Assembly (NCBI RefSeq): GCF_001025135.1
Contig: NZ_AP012323.1
Coordinates: forward strand, 248,001 to 312,000
DNA from: Bifidobacterium bifidum ATCC 29521 = JCM 1255 = DSM 20456
GTDB lineage: Bacteria; Actinomycetota; Actinomycetes; Actinomycetales; Bifidobacteriaceae
Length of the DNA stretch: 64,000 nucleotides
Direction of reading: 5' to 3'
Below are positions 28,925-38,376 of this stretch, piece by piece. Within the stretch, counting starts at the first letter, position 1. Each line of letters begins with the position of its first letter. The notes beneath the pieces are model-generated. The model ran no database searches and was not told the DNA's origin. It was given only the letters and a program-made list of their open reading frames with translations. The position numbers and the translations under genes are program-made.

Positions 28925-31900
28925 ATGGATTGGCATGCGTCCGTGTATGGTTCCCGCTCCGGCGGTGGCCAGTACCGCGACTTCTCCGACGGTGATGCCG
29001 ACGATGACGGCATCACGTACGGCGCTCGCGGCTCGTACGCCGACATGGCAGACGACACTGCCGGTGCCGCGCCGCTGACGCCCTTCGTCGACGACGCCGA
29101 ACTGCGCCGGCTCGGCGGCAACGCCGTGTATTTTCGTGCGAAGGACGTGCTGAAATCCGGGCGTATGCACGACATGGCCGTATCGTTCAACGTGCCGGAT
29201 TCGCCACGTACCTCGGGCACCATGCTGACGGGCGCGCGGGCCAACGTACGCCTGACAGCGCTGGTCAAAGGCGCCGACCGGTACGCGGACGATTACCGCG
29301 TCTCCGCCGCGATCGACACCGACGCGGGCAAGGTCGGCCAGTCATCGTGCACATGCCCCGCATACGGCCGGTTCCGGGGCGTGTGCAAGCATGTCATCGC
29401 GCTGGTCATGGCGTACAACGAACATCCGGATGACTTCGCCGCGGCCGACGACGGTAACGGCTCCACGAACGGTATCGGTCGCGGAGCCGCAGGCTTGGTT
29501 CCCCGGCAACCTGCCGTGCGCACGACCCGCGCGCTTGACCTGTTCATGCGGCAGCAGGACGACGAGCGCACCCGCAGATCGCAGAGCCGGCAGCTCGACC
29601 TGTTGAAGGAAATCGGCGGACTGGCTGATTCCGGAGGTGTCGCCGGCGCAGCCCAGACGGCGCGGTTCATGCCCATCGCCAGCGTGTCGCTGCGGCTCTC
29701 CTTGAGTTTCTCGCTGAACAGCTGCGTGGCGAAATTCCGCATCGAAGTGCCGTCGCGCGGCATCTCCTATGTGGTCAAGGACATCGCCTCGCTGCTGCAA
29801 TCCGTGAAAAACCGCGAGTTCGTCGCATACGGCAAGAAGCTCGCGTTCGTGCACTCGCGCGACGCCTTTGACGAGCGCTCGCGGAACCTGCTCGACGTGC
29901 TCTCCCGCGCGCAGGACATCCGCGCCGTCATCAACAACGACAACAGCGCATACTCCTACTATTACCGGCGTCAGTCGGATGACGCGACGCTGACGTTGTC
30001 GGACGGTGAGGTCGCCGAACTGCTCGATACGTACGTCGGCACCGAAGACACGGTGGAATACACGGCTCCGGCACGGTTCTACGCGCCGACGATGCGCGTA
30101 TCAGTCGTGGACGGCAATCCCGATCTCGGCCTTGCGGTGGAACGCGGCGACGATCCCGAGGCCTCGAACGGCAGTACGGCGGCGGCCGGTTACGTGATAC
30201 GGCATGCGCAGCGCGTGGAACGATTCATTGAAGGACAGCGCTCGCATTACGTGATCGTGCGGCCGTTTTCCCAAGCCGAATCGGGCGCGGGCGTGGGGTC
30301 GGGCGGTCGAGCGCTGCTGAGCGTCGATCGTGCGACGATATACCGGTGCGATGCCGATTTTGCGCAGAAACGGGCACTGCTGAGCCTGCTGTGCGGTGAA
30401 AACGATCGCGAGGCGATGTATCTGAGCGAAAGTGATGTGGATCGTTTCGTGCGCACGGTACTGCCGCAACTGGTCTCCCGCCAGGAGAACGAGGCCGGGC
30501 GGTCGGTCAACGCCATTGGCGCATCCGCCGGTCCGAACGCGGAGGACGGTTCCGCCGCGTCATCGGTCTTTGACCGGCTCGTGCCGCCAGCTGGACGTGA
30601 AACCGGAGTTCCGGCGCACGGTGGCTTGATCATCGACGTGCCGCCCGAGCTGCTGGCGAAAATGCGCGTGCCCTGCAGGCTCGCGTTTTACCTCGACCGC
30701 GACCGCGCCGGGGTGACGTGCGACGCGCAGGCTCATTATGGTGACAAGCATTACCACGTGTTCGACGGCGTCGGCGTCGACGCGTCCATGCGCGACAAGG
30801 AGATGGAGCGACTCGCAGTCGAGGCGATGCTCCACTATTTCCCGCGCCCGTCCGGTGCCGTGGCCGCCATCCCCGAGTCCGATGACGAGGCGATATACCG
30901 TCTGCTGACCGAAGGATTGGCGGTGTTGCGCGGTTTGGGCGACGTGATGGCGACGCCCGCGTTCGACGGCCTGACCGCCATGCCGCGCCCGACGATCTCC
31001 ATAGGCCTTTCGGTGAAATCCGGGCTCGTGGAGATATCGCCGATCGCCGACGAAATCGACCCGGACGACGTGCCGGGCCTGCTGGCGAGCTACCGTCGGC
31101 GCCGCAGATTCCACCGGCTGCGCAACGGCTCCTTCGTCGACATGCGCAACGTGGATATGTCCGACGTCGACGAGATCGCGGATGACCTGGGACTGCGGGC
31201 CGCCGATCTGGAATCCGGCTCGATCACGGTGCCCGCCTATGAGGCGTACTATCTGGACCATCAGGTCGACGACGACGCGAAGGACGCAAGCTTCACCGCA
31301 TACCTGGACGGCCTGCGCGTGATCGATCCGTCCACGTACCGCGTTCCCGCTGCGCTGGCCTCCGTGCTGAGGCCGTATCAGGTCGAGGGGTTCCGCTGGC
31401 TCAATGCCGTGTGCGACAAGGGATTCGGGGGTATCCTCGCCGACGAGATGGGTTTGGGCAAGAGCGTGCAGCTGCTGTCGCTGCTGCTTGCGCGGCATAA
31501 GGAGTCCCGGGCCGAGCACCGTCCGAATCTGATCGTCTGCCCGGCCTCGCTGGTGTACAACTGGGTAGCCGAGGTGGCGAAGCACACTCCCGAGCTGCGC
31601 GTGGAGGCCATCGCCGGCACCAAACCGGAACGTCGCGCGATGCTTGACGGCGTGCGCGCCGCACAGCAGGACACCGGTGTGTCTCCGACGCGGGAATCCG
31701 CAAGGCCGGCATCGGCCGCGGCCGCGTCCGACGACGTTCCCGACGTGCTCGTCACCTCGTATGACCTGCTGCGGCGCGACATCGACGACTATGCGGGACT
31801 TGAGTTCTACTGCATGACGCTCGACGAGGCACAGTACATCAAGAACGCCGCTACCAAGGTGTCGAAAGCCGTGCGCTCCGTCACCGCAGTGCATCGTTTC

Positions 31901-32944
31901 GCCCTGACCGGCACTCCGATCGAGAATCGGCTGAGCGAGCTGTGGAGCATCTTCGATTTCCTGATGCCCGGCATGCTCGGCTCGTACGCGCATTTCCGCG
32001 AACGGTTCGAGATGCCGGTGCTGAGCGGCGACGAGACCGCACAGAAGAAACTGCAATCGTTCGTGGGGCCGTTCATTCTGCGCCGTCTTAAGTCGCAGGT
32101 GCTCAAGGATCTGCCCGACAAGATCGAGAACGTCATCACAGTGCAGCTGCAGGGGGAGCAGCGCAAGCTGTATGCGGCACTGGAGCAGCAGCTGCGCTCG
32201 GTCATCCTGAGCCAGCGTCCGGCCGATTTCAACACCGGCAAAATCCAGATTCTGGCGCAGCTGACCCGACTGCGGCAAGTATGCTGCGACCCGCGGCTGA
32301 TATACGAGAACGCCGACGGGCATGCCAGTGCCTTGAGCGCAGGGGTGCAATCCGCCGCGAAAGACCCACAGCAGTCCGTGAAACAGCCTGTGAAACAGTC
32401 GAAGGCGCGCAAGACCGTAAGCTCCGCGAAACTGGACGCCATCATCGAACTGGTGGACTCCTGCCGTGATGCCGGCCGCAAGATGCTGATCTTCTCGCAG
32501 TTCACCAGCTACCTCGACCTGATCGCGCAACGGTTGCGGGCCGACGGCGTGGAATACGACATGATCACCGGAGCGACGCCGAAGAAACGCCGTCTGGAGC
32601 TGGTGGACCGGTTCAACGCCGACGCGACGCCGGTGTTCCTGATCTCGCTCAAGGCGGGAAACACGGGCCTGAACCTGACCGGCGCATGCGTGGTCGTGCA
32701 CGCCGATCCGTGGTGGAACGCGGCCGCGCAGGATCAGGCCACCGATCGCGCCCACCGCATAGGCCAGACACAGGACGTCAACGTGTATCAGATCGTGGCG
32801 AAGGACACGATCGAGGAGCGCATCCTCAACCTCCAGCGCAGCAAGACAGACCTCGCGCAACGGTTCGTGGATTCCGCGTCCTCCGCCACCGGACGGTCGA
32901 TGGCCGCGCTCACCAAGGACGACCTGCTCGCCCTGCTGGGCTGA
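28925..32944 (+). CDS. SWIM zinc finger/SNF2-family helicase
   Basis: This 1339-residue Swi2/Snf2 ATPase is likely to translocate on double-stranded DNA or remodel protein-DNA complexes. A SWIM zinc finger (CTCPAYGRFRGVCKH, about residues 141-155) comes first, then a long region of no clear family. The SNF2 core follows: LRPYQVEGFRWLN, Walker A DEMGLGKSVQ near 838-846, Walker B TLDEAQYIKNAATK near 966, ALTGTPIENRLSELWSIFDF, and the C-terminal helicase lobe ending in DPWWNAAAQDQATDRAHRIGQT. GGAAGGGG precedes the ATG at 28925. Two Ala/Ser-rich inserts lie in the core. Such proteins are common single genes in actinobacteria; their role is unsettled. It is free-standing, with no defence or restriction genes adjacent. 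Confidence 0.93.
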   Translation: MDWHASVYGSRSGGGQYRDFSDGDADDDGITYGARGSYADMADDTAGAAPLTPFVDDAELRRLGGNAVYFRAKDVLKSGRMHDMAVSFNVPDSPRTSGTMLTGARANVRLTALVKGADRYADDYRVSAAIDTDAGKVGQSSCTCPAYGRFRGVCKHVIALVMAYNEHPDDFAAADDGNGSTNGIGRGAAGLVPRQPAVRTTRALDLFMRQQDDERTRRSQSRQLDLLKEIGGLADSGGVAGAAQTARFMPIASVSLRLSLSFSLNSCVAKFRIEVPSRGISYVVKDIASLLQSVKNREFVAYGKKLAFVHSRDAFDERSRNLLDVLSRAQDIRAVINNDNSAYSYYYRRQSDDATLTLSDGEVAELLDTYVGTEDTVEYTAPARFYAPTMRVSVVDGNPDLGLAVERGDDPEASNGSTAAAGYVIRHAQRVERFIEGQRSHYVIVRPFSQAESGAGVGSGGRALLSVDRATIYRCDADFAQKRALLSLLCGENDREAMYLSESDVDRFVRTVLPQLVSRQENEAGRSVNAIGASAGPNAEDGSAASSVFDRLVPPAGRETGVPAHGGLIIDVPPELLAKMRVPCRLAFYLDRDRAGVTCDAQAHYGDKHYHVFDGVGVDASMRDKEMERLAVEAMLHYFPRPSGAVAAIPESDDEAIYRLLTEGLAVLRGLGDVMATPAFDGLTAMPRPTISIGLSVKSGLVEISPIADEIDPDDVPGLLASYRRRRRFHRLRNGSFVDMRNVDMSDVDEIADDLGLRAADLESGSITVPAYEAYYLDHQVDDDAKDASFTAYLDGLRVIDPSTYRVPAALASVLRPYQVEGFRWLNAVCDKGFGGILADEMGLGKSVQLLSLLLARHKESRAEHRPNLIVCPASLVYNWVAEVAKHTPELRVEAIAGTKPERRAMLDGVRAAQQDTGVSPTRESARPASAAAASDDVPDVLVTSYDLLRRDIDDYAGLEFYCMTLDEAQYIKNAATKVSKAVRSVTAVHRFALTGTPIENRLSELWSIFDFLMPGMLGSYAHFRERFEMPVLSGDETAQKKLQSFVGPFILRRLKSQVLKDLPDKIENVITVQLQGEQRKLYAALEQQLRSVILSQRPADFNTGKIQILAQLTRLRQVCCDPRLIYENADGHASALSAGVQSAAKDPQQSVKQPVKQSKARKTVSSAKLDAIIELVDSCRDAGRKMLIFSQFTSYLDLIAQRLRADGVEYDMITGATPKKRRLELVDRFNADATPVFLISLKAGNTGLNLTGACVVVHADPWWNAAAQDQATDRAHRIGQTQDVNVYQIVAKDTIEERILNLQRSKTDLAQRFVDSASSATGRSMAALTKDDLLALLG

Positions 32945-33018
32945 AGGTTTTTCCCCACGCAACAGTCAATTCGTCGCGATACCATCGGTGCTTGGATGTT
33001 CGTAAAGGAAAGGACGTG

Positions 33019-33399
33019 ATGAGCGTGCGTAAGAAGCTGATGAGCGTGGTCGCCGCGGTGGCGACGGCCGCTGCCATGGGCGCGACCGGTGTCGCTGCCA
33101 ATGCCGCTGATGTTGTTGCCGTGCCGCAGGAGGGGCTGTCCGACACGGGTGCGTCGATCGCCATCGTCGTGGTGCTTGTCGTGGTGCTGGCCGCGATTGG
33201 CGTGGGCGTCACCGTGGCCCGGAAGCGTCAGAGCGCTACGGGCGCACACGTGCAGGGCGAGGGCGAGGGCGCCGACGAGAGCGGACTGGTGGCCGATGGT
33301 GCTGATACGGCTGATACGCAGACCGTGCAGTTCGATGATGCCGCTCCGGCCGCGGATGACTCTGACGCCGGTTCGGGGGAATCCCGCGACTCCGAGTGA
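33019..33399 (+). CDS. Small secreted/membrane protein
   Basis: This 126-residue protein has a signal peptide (MSVRKKLMSVVAAVATAAAM..., cleavage likely after ANAA near residue 30), a short extracellular stretch (VVAVPQEGLSDTG), one hydrophobic helix (about residues 46-65) followed by RKR, and a very acidic, low-complexity cytosolic tail. The DTG-helix-RKR layout resembles the C-terminal anchor of bifidobacterial surface proteins, including AfcA. It could be a minimal anchor protein or a relic of a larger one. AAAGGAAAGGACG supports the ATG at 33019. A strong terminator follows. Function is not recognised. Confidence 0.75.
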   Translation: MSVRKKLMSVVAAVATAAAMGATGVAANAADVVAVPQEGLSDTGASIAIVVVLVVVLAAIGVGVTVARKRQSATGAHVQGEGEGADESGLVADGADTADTQTVQFDDAAPAADDSDAGSGESRDSE

Positions 33400-33419
33400 T
33401 TCCGGAATAACCGCAATGT

Positions 33420-33449
33420 GCAAAAGGCCCTCTTCGGAGGGCCTTTTGC
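33420..33449 (+). terminator. Terminator after small membrane protein
   Basis: GCAAAAGGCCCTC pairs with GAGGGCCTTTTGC over a TTCG loop. It is symmetric with flanking A and T runs. Confidence 0.85.
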
Positions 33450-33473
33450 GTTGACATGGTGTTTTGCCGGTGT

Positions 33474-33617
33474 CCCCCCCCCAGTCGGCCTTACGGCCGG
33501 TGGTGCCGTCCGTAGGCGAAGGCGAGCCGGCCGGCGAGCGAATAAGGTCGCGCCCGCAGGACGGGCGTCCTTGACTGCAGGGCCCGAAGGGCTGTCGCGA
33601 AGCGACTGGGGGTGGTC
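33474..33617. repeat. GC-rich intergenic repeat, copy 5
   Basis: CCCCCCCCAGTCGGCCTTACGGCCGG, the segments GCCCGCAGGACGGGC and GGGCCCGAAGGGC, and a final GTCGCGAAGCGACTGGGGGTGG form paired ends of one composite hairpin. It sits directly beside the family-1 element. Confidence 0.6.
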
Positions 33618-33655
33618 CCACATCGTGAGTGTGATTCGAGGTCTACGATCCGACG

Positions 33656-33864
33656 CTATCTGCATTTCGAGGGGTTGATTCGACGGTCGCGAAACATCTA
33701 TCTACGTTTCGAGGGGGTGCCGAAACGCGATACCTGGAGTATTGAGCGCTAATCGCCATTGGAACCATGCCGTTCTGGAGGCGTTCATACTTGGCTACCA
33801 ACCCCCTGAAACGCAGATAGATGTCCCATGGGACTCGAATCAACCCCTTGAAAGCGAGATATCG
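33656..33864. repeat. Family-1 dyad element, copy B
   Basis: Rightward units start at 33658 and 33700, and leftward units at 33799 and 33841. Each pair is again 42 bases apart, with a 79-base centre. The units read ATCTACGTTTCGAGGGGGTG and CAACCCCCTGAAACGCAGAT. The surrounding 562-base gap holds no gene. Confidence 0.87.
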
Positions 33865-33961
33865 CCAATCAAGGCTTCAAAATGTCGCCCACAGGCATAT
33901 CGGGCCCACATGAGATGTCGACACTGACGTTGATGGGCGATACACGGCGTACTGTTGAACC

Positions 33962-35398
33962 ATGAGCATGAACGATCGGCAACAGGACCATGGGCAACCT
34001 GATGATGAGATGGAACCGGAAGGCCAGCGGCAGCCGGCTGCTGGAGACGGAAACCCCGAAAAACTCCAGATGCCTGCTGGTGACGCCCCGCAGCAAGTTG
34101 AGCAGCCGATGCAATGGACGGCCGGCGAAACGCCGCAGCCTTTGCCGTATTTACGGCCTGTGAATCCGCCGCAATCCGTGAACCGGCCTCAGCCGGTCGG
34201 CCACTCGCAGCCGCCGGTGGCGGGACAATGGGCACCGGCTTCTGAGCCACGTCCAATGCCTCCGATTCCGTCAGGAACAGGTCAGCCGGGGATGCGCCAG
34301 CCGATCCAGTCGTATCCGCCATATCCGTCACAGCTGTACCCTCCATACCCTCCGTATCCTCCATATTCCTCGGCGCAACGACCCGTCGCGCCGCCCATCC
34401 CTGTCGCCCAGCCCGTCCCGATCGACCCGGTCAAGGCCCGCCGCCGCTGGCTGCGAGGCACCGTCACCCGCCACGCGGGCCTGATATTCGCCTACCAGGG
34501 CGTGTTCATGGGCGTGAACGTACTGGCCTCGTTCGTCATCGGCATCATACTGGGCCTGAGCGGAGCCGCGGGGCGAGGAACGCTGACGGCCGAGTCGCTC
34601 AGCGCCGCCCTCGTGCAGCTGACCGGCGTGATCATGCTGCTCACGGTGCTCGGCGGCATGGGCTTCATACTGCCGATGCGCCGCAGGATGATATTCCGTC
34701 GCGACTTCTGGCTCGGCGAGCCCGGCCATGCGCGTATGAAACCATCGTGGCTGCTGACGTTCATCATCCTGGTCATGGCGATCCAGACGGCGATCGTCCT
34801 GATCCAGCTCGGCTTCTCGATGTTCGGCACTACGTTGCAATCGCCCACATCCGACAACATCAGCGAGGCCTCGACCAACATTTGGATGTGGCTGTATGTC
34901 GGCCTTGCCGCGCCGGTCGCCGAGGAGCTGGTGTTCCGTGGCGTGCTGATGCGCGGCCTGAAGCCGCTCGGCCGGAATTTCGCCATCGTGACCAGCGCGC
35001 TGATGTTCGGCCTGTTCCATGACGATGTGGTGCAGGGCCTGTTCGCGTTCGGCTGCGGTTTGCTGTTCGGGTTCGTGGCGATGGAGTATTCGCTGGTGTG
35101 GTCGATTGTGCTGCACGTGTTCAACAACGCCGTGCTCGGAGGCGTGCTGCCGTGGCTGGCGGGCCTGTTCGGCGACGCGGGGGACACGGCGTATACGCTG
35201 GGACTTTTGGGTGTTTCGATCATCGGCCTGATCGTCGTGCTGGTGAAATACGGCGGGGGATTGCGCGCCTATCGGCGGGTGAACCGCAGTGCGCCGGGAA
35301 CGTATTGGGGGTGGACGTCGCCTGCGTTCCTAATTTTCGTGATCGTGAATGTGACGATCACGATACTGTCGTTCGTCACCGCGATGATGGGCGTCTGA
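33962..35398 (+). CDS. CPBP-family intramembrane metalloprotease
   Basis: This 478-residue protein has a long Pro/Gln/Tyr-rich cytosolic lead (to about residue 155, including PPYPSQLYPPYPPYPPY), then about eight membrane helices. The CPBP (CAAX protease and bacteriocin-processing) motifs are EELVFRGVLMRGL near residue 320, FGLFHDD, and LHVFNNAVL. The conserved Glu pair, the Arg and both His positions are present. Such proteins act in the membrane, sometimes in bacteriocin immunity, but no bacteriocin gene is adjacent. The ATG at 33962 (or 33968) has no clear ribosome site; TACTGTTGAACC precedes it. It is followed after 126 bases by the dihydroorotate dehydrogenase-like gene. Confidence 0.88.
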   Translation: MSMNDRQQDHGQPDDEMEPEGQRQPAAGDGNPEKLQMPAGDAPQQVEQPMQWTAGETPQPLPYLRPVNPPQSVNRPQPVGHSQPPVAGQWAPASEPRPMPPIPSGTGQPGMRQPIQSYPPYPSQLYPPYPPYPPYSSAQRPVAPPIPVAQPVPIDPVKARRRWLRGTVTRHAGLIFAYQGVFMGVNVLASFVIGIILGLSGAAGRGTLTAESLSAALVQLTGVIMLLTVLGGMGFILPMRRRMIFRRDFWLGEPGHARMKPSWLLTFIILVMAIQTAIVLIQLGFSMFGTTLQSPTSDNISEASTNIWMWLYVGLAAPVAEELVFRGVLMRGLKPLGRNFAIVTSALMFGLFHDDVVQGLFAFGCGLLFGFVAMEYSLVWSIVLHVFNNAVLGGVLPWLAGLFGDAGDTAYTLGLLGVSIIGLIVVLVKYGGGLRAYRRVNRSAPGTYWGWTSPAFLIFVIVNVTITILSFVTAMMGV

Positions 35399-35524
35399 CC
35401 AGCCTGGCAGACGGCCTGGCGAATGCTCCCGGCGTTGCGGGTCTGCCGCTGTTTTTACAGTGGATATATCGTCGTGTTTGTGGCGCCGGCAGCGGTCCGG
35501 CGTCGGTTGAGTGTCTGGAGAGCC

Positions 35525-36676
35525 ATGAGTGATTTCGAGCCGTTTTACAACGTTGACTTAAGTTATGAGGATAATTATGCGCGCGGCCCGTTCGGCGAGT
35601 TCGCCGCGGCGCTGCGCGGTGATGTGCCGGCCTGCGAGGCCGCTTCGCCGGCGAAGTCGTCGTTCCTTGGCATCCCCGTTGACCTGCCGTTCGGCATTCC
35701 GGCCGGGCCGCTGCTCAACGAGCGGTTCACCACGGCCGCGTTCCGCATGGGGTTCGACATCGCCACGTACAAGACCGTGCGCTCGCGCGCGTGGGGGTGC
35801 AATCCGTTCCCGAACGTGTTGGCCGTGCACCCGACCAGTGCCGACGGCTCACTGACGCCGGGCAGCGCCGAACTGGATGAGGGCGTACTTGCGGACACGG
35901 ACTATCGCCTGCCGATTTCCATTTCGAATTCGTTCGGTGTGCCGTCCCGCGACCCGGATGAGTGGCAGCCGGACATGCGCCGGGCCATCGCGGCGGCCGG
36001 CCCGGGGCAGGTGCTGCTGCCGAGCTTCCAGGGGTCGCGCGTGGAGGGCATGAGCGGCGACGACTATATCGCGGATCATGTCGCAACCGCACGATTGGTG
36101 TGCGAGACCGGCGCCGACCTCATGGAGATGAACACGAGCTGCCCGAACGAGGGTCATAATCGCCTGCTGTGCCATGACCCGCATCTGGTCGGCCGCATCA
36201 CCGAGGCCGTCAAGGGCGAAATCGGCGACCGGCCTCTGATCGTCAAGCTGGCATATATCCCGCCGACCGAGGTCGAGGGTGGCTGGGGGCCGGATCGCCG
36301 CGTGATTGACGATGCCGCTCTGGAGCTCATGGTGCGTCAGACCGCCGCCCGCGGCACGGTGCAGGCGTTCAGCACGATCAATACGATTTCGGCCCGGCTC
36401 GTCGACGCGAACGGCGGGCAGGCGCTGCCCGGCAAGGGGCGCGACCGCAGCGGTGTGTGCGGCAGCGCGATTCGCGGGGCAGGCCTTGACATGGTGTCGC
36501 GTCTTGCGGCGATTCGCGAGCGGCTGGGGCTTGACTATGCGATCATCGGCGTGGGCGGTGTCGTGGCGCCAGAGGATTACCGGGCGTACCGCGCGGCCGG
36601 CGCCGATGCGGTGATGAGCGCTACCGGCGCGATGTGGGATGCCGAGCTGGCCCGCAAGATCAAGGCGGATGACTGA
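35525..36676 (+). CDS. Dihydroorotate dehydrogenase-like flavoprotein
   Basis: This 383-residue TIM-barrel FMN enzyme is of the dihydroorotate/dihydropyrimidine dehydrogenase group. LPFGIPAGPLLNE, TYKTVRSRAWGCNPFPN, the active-site-like MEMNTSCPNEGHN near residue 202, LIVKLAY, and IIGVGGV with a late GADAVMSATG phosphate-binding segment are all visible. The Ser/Cys of NTSCPN provides the usual catalytic base position. No pyr genes are adjacent, so this may be a paralogue acting on another substrate instead of the pathway PyrD. GTCTGGAGAGCC precedes the ATG at 35525, and the upstream extension to 35423 was rejected. Confidence 0.82.
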   Translation: MSDFEPFYNVDLSYEDNYARGPFGEFAAALRGDVPACEAASPAKSSFLGIPVDLPFGIPAGPLLNERFTTAAFRMGFDIATYKTVRSRAWGCNPFPNVLAVHPTSADGSLTPGSAELDEGVLADTDYRLPISISNSFGVPSRDPDEWQPDMRRAIAAAGPGQVLLPSFQGSRVEGMSGDDYIADHVATARLVCETGADLMEMNTSCPNEGHNRLLCHDPHLVGRITEAVKGEIGDRPLIVKLAYIPPTEVEGGWGPDRRVIDDAALELMVRQTAARGTVQAFSTINTISARLVDANGGQALPGKGRDRSGVCGSAIRGAGLDMVSRLAAIRERLGLDYAIIGVGGVVAPEDYRAYRAAGADAVMSATGAMWDAELARKIKADD

Positions 36677-36695
36677 TCCGCTGTATCAGCGAATC

Positions 36696-36835
36696 GTTCT
36701 CAATAGCGTTTGTGCGAGTACTCCTCACATTTGCGAACAAAACGAACATCGGCTTACTCGTTGGAATATCGGCCATATGCATACAATCATGTTCGTTTTG
36801 CCGACGACGGGACTCGCACGTTTCTTATCGAGAAC
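36696..36835. repeat. Nested inverted repeat upstream of murA
   Basis: Three nested pairs share nearly one centre. These are GTTCTC (36696) with GAGAAC (36830), GTGCGAGT (36712) with ACTCGCAC (36812), and AAAACGAACAT (36739) with ATGTTCGTTTT (36789). It fills most of the 278-base gap before murA. It is a single-copy element in this window. Confidence 0.75.
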
Positions 36836-36954
36836 CATTCGCTGCGACATGGTAATCGGCTTCCGGCGCATTTCACGTGCCCGCCACATGCCGTATGGCA
36901 AACTAATGGATGTGATGTCCGGGGTGGCCCGGCGAATGAATAGGAGTGTTGAGG

Positions 36955-38280
36955 ATGGCGGAATCGGAGAACGATGTCCTGCATGTGGTCGGCGGCAAAC
37001 CGCTGAACGGCACGATCAAGGTGCGTGGCGCGAAGAACTTCGTGAGCAAGGCGATGGTCGCGGCGCTGCTCGCCCCCGGCAAGTCGGTGCTGAAGAACGT
37101 GCCCGAGATTCGCGATGTGCATGTGGTGTCCGATCTGCTGCGCCTGCATGGCGTGGATGTGGAGGTGGATGGCACCAACGGCATCGTCAACATCGACGCG
37201 ACGCATGTGCAGCTCGCCGATGTGGCGGATGTCGACACGCTGTCCGGCTCTTCGCGCATTCCGATCCTGTTCTCCGGCCCGCTGGTGCATCGTCTCGGCG
37301 AGGCGTTCATCCCGGCGCTGGGAGGTTGCGCGATCGGCGGCCGTCCGATTGATTTCCATCTGGAAACGCTGCGCAAGCTGGGTGCCACGGTCGACAAGGA
37401 GCACAAGGACGGCATTCACATCACCGCTCCGAACGGCCTGCACGGCGCGAAGATCCATCTGCCGTACCCGTCCGTGGGCGCGACCGAGCAGACGCTGCTG
37501 GCCGCCGTGCTCGCCGAAGGCAAGACCGAGCTGTCGGGTGCCGCAATCGAGCCCGAGATCATGGATCTGGTGGCCGTGCTGCAGAAGATGGGCGCGATCA
37601 TTTCGGTGGATGTGGATCGCACGTTCCGCATCGAGGGCGTCAAGGAGCTCAATGGCTTCACGCACACGTCGCTGACCGACCGCATCGAGGCCGCCAGCTG
37701 GGCGTCGGCGGCGCTCGCCACGCGCGGCGACATTTTCGTCAAGGGTGCTACGCAGCCGGAGATGATGACGTTCCTCAACGTGTTCCGCAAGGTCGGCGGC
37801 AAGTTCGAGGTGACCGACAGGGGCATCCGTTTCTGGCATCCGGGCGGCGACCTCAAGCCCGTGGCCATCGAGACGGATGTGCACCCCGGTTTCATGACCG
37901 ACTGGCAGCAGCCGCTGGTCGTGGCGCTCACCCAGGCGAATGGCCTGTCGATTGTGCACGAGACCGTGTATGAGAACCGATTCGGCTTCACCAAGCCGCT
38001 TGTGCAGATGGGTGCGACGATTCAGCTGTATCGCGAGTGCCTCGGCTCGCTGCCGTGCCGTTTCCAGCAGCGCAACTACAAGCATTCCGCTGTGATTTTC
38101 GGACCGACCCCGTTGACCGGCCGCGATATCGACGTGCCGGATCTGCGTGGCGGTTTCAGCCATCTGATTGCGGCGCTTGCCGCGTCCGGCCCGTCCAATG
38201 TGCATGGCATTTCGCTGATTGACCGCGGCTACGCGGATTTCCGCGGCAAGCTCGCCGCGCTCGGTGCCGATTTCGAGTAA
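36955..38280 (+). CDS. murA: UDP-N-acetylglucosamine 1-carboxyvinyltransferase
   Basis: MurA transfers enolpyruvate from PEP to UDP-GlcNAc, the first committed step of peptidoglycan synthesis. This 441-residue protein has the fosfomycin-target Cys at residue 125 in LGGCAIGGRPIDFH, the N-terminal GGKPLNGTIKVRGAKN (Lys near 22 and Asn near 28 contact substrate in known structures), and the C-terminal LRGGFSHLIAALAASG. The family size is about 420-450. AGGAG at 36942 gives good spacing to the ATG at 36955; a GTG at 36946 was rejected because it overlaps that site. It is cytosolic, with a terminator directly after. Confidence 0.97.
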   Translation: MAESENDVLHVVGGKPLNGTIKVRGAKNFVSKAMVAALLAPGKSVLKNVPEIRDVHVVSDLLRLHGVDVEVDGTNGIVNIDATHVQLADVADVDTLSGSSRIPILFSGPLVHRLGEAFIPALGGCAIGGRPIDFHLETLRKLGATVDKEHKDGIHITAPNGLHGAKIHLPYPSVGATEQTLLAAVLAEGKTELSGAAIEPEIMDLVAVLQKMGAIISVDVDRTFRIEGVKELNGFTHTSLTDRIEAASWASAALATRGDIFVKGATQPEMMTFLNVFRKVGGKFEVTDRGIRFWHPGGDLKPVAIETDVHPGFMTDWQQPLVVALTQANGLSIVHETVYENRFGFTKPLVQMGATIQLYRECLGSLPCRFQQRNYKHSAVIFGPTPLTGRDIDVPDLRGGFSHLIAALAASGPSNVHGISLIDRGYADFRGKLAALGADFE

Positions 38281-38298
38281 CGGTACAGAGAGCCTGTA

Positions 38299-38334
38299 GG
38301 GCCCCGATTTCCGCTGAAGGAATCGGGGCCTTCT
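38299..38334 (+). terminator. murA terminator
   Basis: GGCCCCGATT pairs with AATCGGGGCC, followed by TTCTCTGT. It may also serve the convergent MFS gene. Confidence 0.75.
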
Positions 38335-38376
38335 CTGTGACTGATTATGGTCGATGAAAAGGATGCCCCGCCGTCG

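Noticed and set aside
28925-32944. Defence island around the SNF2 helicase
   Set aside because: Neighbours are leuD and a small membrane protein; no restriction, methylation or nuclease genes are adjacent.
30560-32962. 800-residue minus-strand frame opposite the SNF2 gene
   Set aside because: Antisense to conserved helicase motifs, with no signal or family features of its own.
33962-35398. Bacteriocin immunity or processing locus at the CPBP protease
   Set aside because: No precursor peptide, modification enzyme or dedicated exporter is adjacent.
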